From NCBI GenBank assembly GCA_030637065.1, contig DAOVVQ010000214.1, positions 1 to 6,655 of the forward strand: 6,655 nucleotides of DNA, read 5' to 3'. The notes beneath the pieces were generated by a model. It did not search any database. It was not told the origin of the DNA and saw only the letters and a list, made by a program, of their open reading frames with translations. The position numbers and the translations under genes are program-made. Origin of the DNA: Planctomycetota bacterium (GTDB lineage Bacteria > Planctomycetota > Phycisphaerae > Sedimentisphaerales > Anaerohalosphaeraceae). Below are positions 5,381 to 6,655 of the stretch, in pieces; position 1 is the stretch's first letter; every line of letters begins with the position of its first letter.

Positions 5381-6655
5381 ATGGCAGGTTTTGACATAGG
5401 TGTCAGCGGAATACACGCCGCCCAGCAGGCGATGGATGTCATCGGCAACAATATTGCCAATGCCGCGACGGAAGGCTACCATCTCCAGCGGATTGACCTC
5501 AGGCCCACAGCGGATCGGTACACCAATGGGTCCATGATCGGCCAGGGGGTGAGCGTCGATGGCATTACGCGCATGGTCGACAGATTCCTGGACGAGGAGA
5601 TAGTCAACCAGGAGTCGGTGCTGGCACAGATATCCAGGGAACTTGACGCCCTGACGACTATGGAAAGCGCCTTCGGTGAGCTTATCACCAGCGGTATGAG
5701 TACGGCTATGGACAATTTCTATAATGCGATGCACGACCTTGCCCTGAATCCGACGGAAGTGATTTACCAGCGTGAGGTGCTTACCAGCGCCGAGACGCTG
5801 GCAAACCAGCTTCGCAGCCTCGGCACGACGGTTTCCGACTTGCAGGATCACGTTTACAGCGAGGCGGAAAGGACGATGGATGATGTCAATGTGTTGGCCG
5901 GCCAGATCGCAGAGCTAAACGAGAGCATCGTGAAGATGCAGAACAGCGGCGATAATCCTAACAATGTGCTTGACCAGAGGGATAAGCTGATCACGGAGCT
6001 TAGTCGGTTGGTAGGGATAAGCACCAAGGCAGTCGACGACGGTTCGATAACAATTACCGTGCTTGACACACCTTTGGTTATGGGCAAGCAGGTCGCCGAG
6101 CTTGAGGTCGGTCTGGTGGTCAGCGGCAGCGATTATAGTCTCGGTATTTCGCCTCTGGGCGCCGATGAATACAACACCAACCTTACCGGCGGCACGCTGG
6201 GGGGGTTGTTTAATCTGCGAAACAGCATCATCAAGACGGTCAGCACCAAGCTGGATGCTCTTGCCCTGTCTATCGCCAACGAAACGAACAAGCTGCACGT
6301 TCAGGGCGTCGGTGAAACGGGGTCCTTTACCGAACTTACGGGATGGACGATGACGGATCAGGATGTCAGCGATTTCGTCCCCGCGGTTGTCGACGGGACT
6401 GTTTATATACGGGTAACGGCGGCCGACGGTACGGTTACGCGGACCTCTGTTGCCGTCGATGCCAGTTCGGGCGGCGATACAATGACGACCATAGCGGCTA
6501 AGTTCGATGCGATCACCGGGGTCGGCAGTTCGGTAACCGGCGGCAAACTTCAGATCACGGCGGACGCCAACTATACGTTCGATTTTCTGCCAGGGGTATT
6601 GACCAAGCCGGATGTGAGCGGCTGGGCCGGTTCCGGTGGCCAGGGGCCTCCGGAT
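5381..6655 (+). CDS. flgK: Flagellar hook-associated protein FlgK (3' partial)
   Basis: FlgK (HAP1) is the first hook-filament junction protein, exported through the hook with FlgN as chaperone. The frame is open from the ATG to the window edge, giving 425 residues without a stop. Residues 1-42 hold the D0/D1 signature: FDIGVSGIHAAQQAMDVIGN, then NIANAATEGYHLQRIDLRP. Residues 57-78 (VSVDGITRMVDRFLDEEI) and 98-127 (FGELITSG, MDNFYNAMHDLALNP) are the HAP1 N-terminal helices. NPNNVLDQRDKLITELSRLV (192-211) and GGTLGGLFNLRNSIIKTVST (270-289), followed by LDALALSIANETNKLHVQG, are FlgK hallmarks. Residues 320-425 form a beta-rich segment rich in Thr, Val and Gly, with ANYTFDFLPG at 396-405; this is the variable central domain. 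The conserved C-terminal helix is not reached, so the full protein is longer than 425 residues and perhaps longer than the 547 of E. coli. flgL would be expected next. Confidence 0.95.
   Translation, partial: MAGFDIGVSGIHAAQQAMDVIGNNIANAATEGYHLQRIDLRPTADRYTNGSMIGQGVSVDGITRMVDRFLDEEIVNQESVLAQISRELDALTTMESAFGELITSGMSTAMDNFYNAMHDLALNPTEVIYQREVLTSAETLANQLRSLGTTVSDLQDHVYSEAERTMDDVNVLAGQIAELNESIVKMQNSGDNPNNVLDQRDKLITELSRLVGISTKAVDDGSITITVLDTPLVMGKQVAELEVGLVVSGSDYSLGISPLGADEYNTNLTGGTLGGLFNLRNSIIKTVSTKLDALALSIANETNKLHVQGVGETGSFTELTGWTMTDQDVSDFVPAVVDGTVYIRVTAADGTVTRTSVAVDASSGGDTMTTIAAKFDAITGVGSSVTGGKLQITADANYTFDFLPGVLTKPDVSGWAGSGGQGPPD

Noticed and set aside
5365..5382. TTGACG followed by TATAAT just before flgK, resembling a sigma-70 promoter
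   Set aside because: The hexamers are only 6 nt apart instead of about 17, and the TATAAT overlaps the start codon.
5391..5417. TTGACA inside the start of flgK as a -35 box
   Set aside because: The best -10 candidate (TACACG at 15 nt spacing) matches the consensus poorly. Similar TTGACA hexamers in flgI (near 3572 and 4010) also encode Asp-Ile.
5294..5851. 185-codon open frame on the - strand across the flgN end and flgK start
   Set aside because: It is antisense to the conserved FlgK N-terminus and shows no family features.
1..6655. Defence system, mobile element, CRISPR array or RNA gene hidden in the operon
   Set aside because: Every stretch is accounted for by flagellar genes. No direct repeat arrays, terminal inverted repeats with a transposase, tRNA-like folds or foreign-looking base composition were seen.

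Overview
The window is a single-direction run of flagellar rod, ring and hook-junction genes. All eight genes are on the + strand, tightly packed with gaps of 9 to 60 nt. The order is flgF (5' end missing), flgG, flgA, flgH, flgI, flgJ (rod-binding domain only), flgN-like, flgK (3' end missing). I see no RNA gene, mobile element, CRISPR array, convincing promoter or terminator. No stretch longer than 60 nt lacks a gene.

Organism: a P-ring gene (flgI), its chaperone (flgA) and an L-ring gene (flgH) together point to a diderm bacterium with periplasmic flagellar bushings. The order F-G-A-H-I-J-N-K differs from the enterobacterial layout, where flgA and flgN lie outside the flgB-J operon. It resembles layouts in deltaproteobacteria and planctomycetes. 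The mid-to-high GC coding style and the form of the FlgK central region (an aromatic YTFDFLPG stretch after a beta-rich segment) make me favour Planctomycetota, perhaps Phycisphaerae. That assignment is an inference from memory of the families, not a search result.

Layout: 1-699 encodes the C-terminal 232 residues of a FlgF-type proximal rod protein, and 720-1508 encodes the full distal rod protein FlgG. Next, 1567-2568 encodes FlgA, the exported chaperone for P-ring assembly. 2580-3218 encodes the L-ring protein FlgH and 3271-4383 the P-ring protein FlgI. 4393-4782 encodes a short FlgJ with the rod-capping domain and no muramidase. 4843-5361 encodes a helical FlgN-like export chaperone, directly upstream of its expected client FlgK (5381 to the window end, open at the 3' end).

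Together the products finish the rod (FlgF, FlgG, with FlgJ as cap), build the P and L rings around it (FlgA, FlgI, FlgH) and begin the hook-filament junction (FlgN, FlgK). I would expect flgL downstream and flgB/C, fliE, flgD and flgE elsewhere.

I looked for an undescribed system and found none: this is a well-known machine in a coherent operon. The points worth a second look are modest: an FlgH without a canonical lipobox, no flgM in the flgJ-flgN gap, a muramidase-less FlgJ, an enlarged FlgK middle region, a strong hairpin in the flgI signal-peptide codons, and weak Shine-Dalgarno sequences for flgN and flgK.
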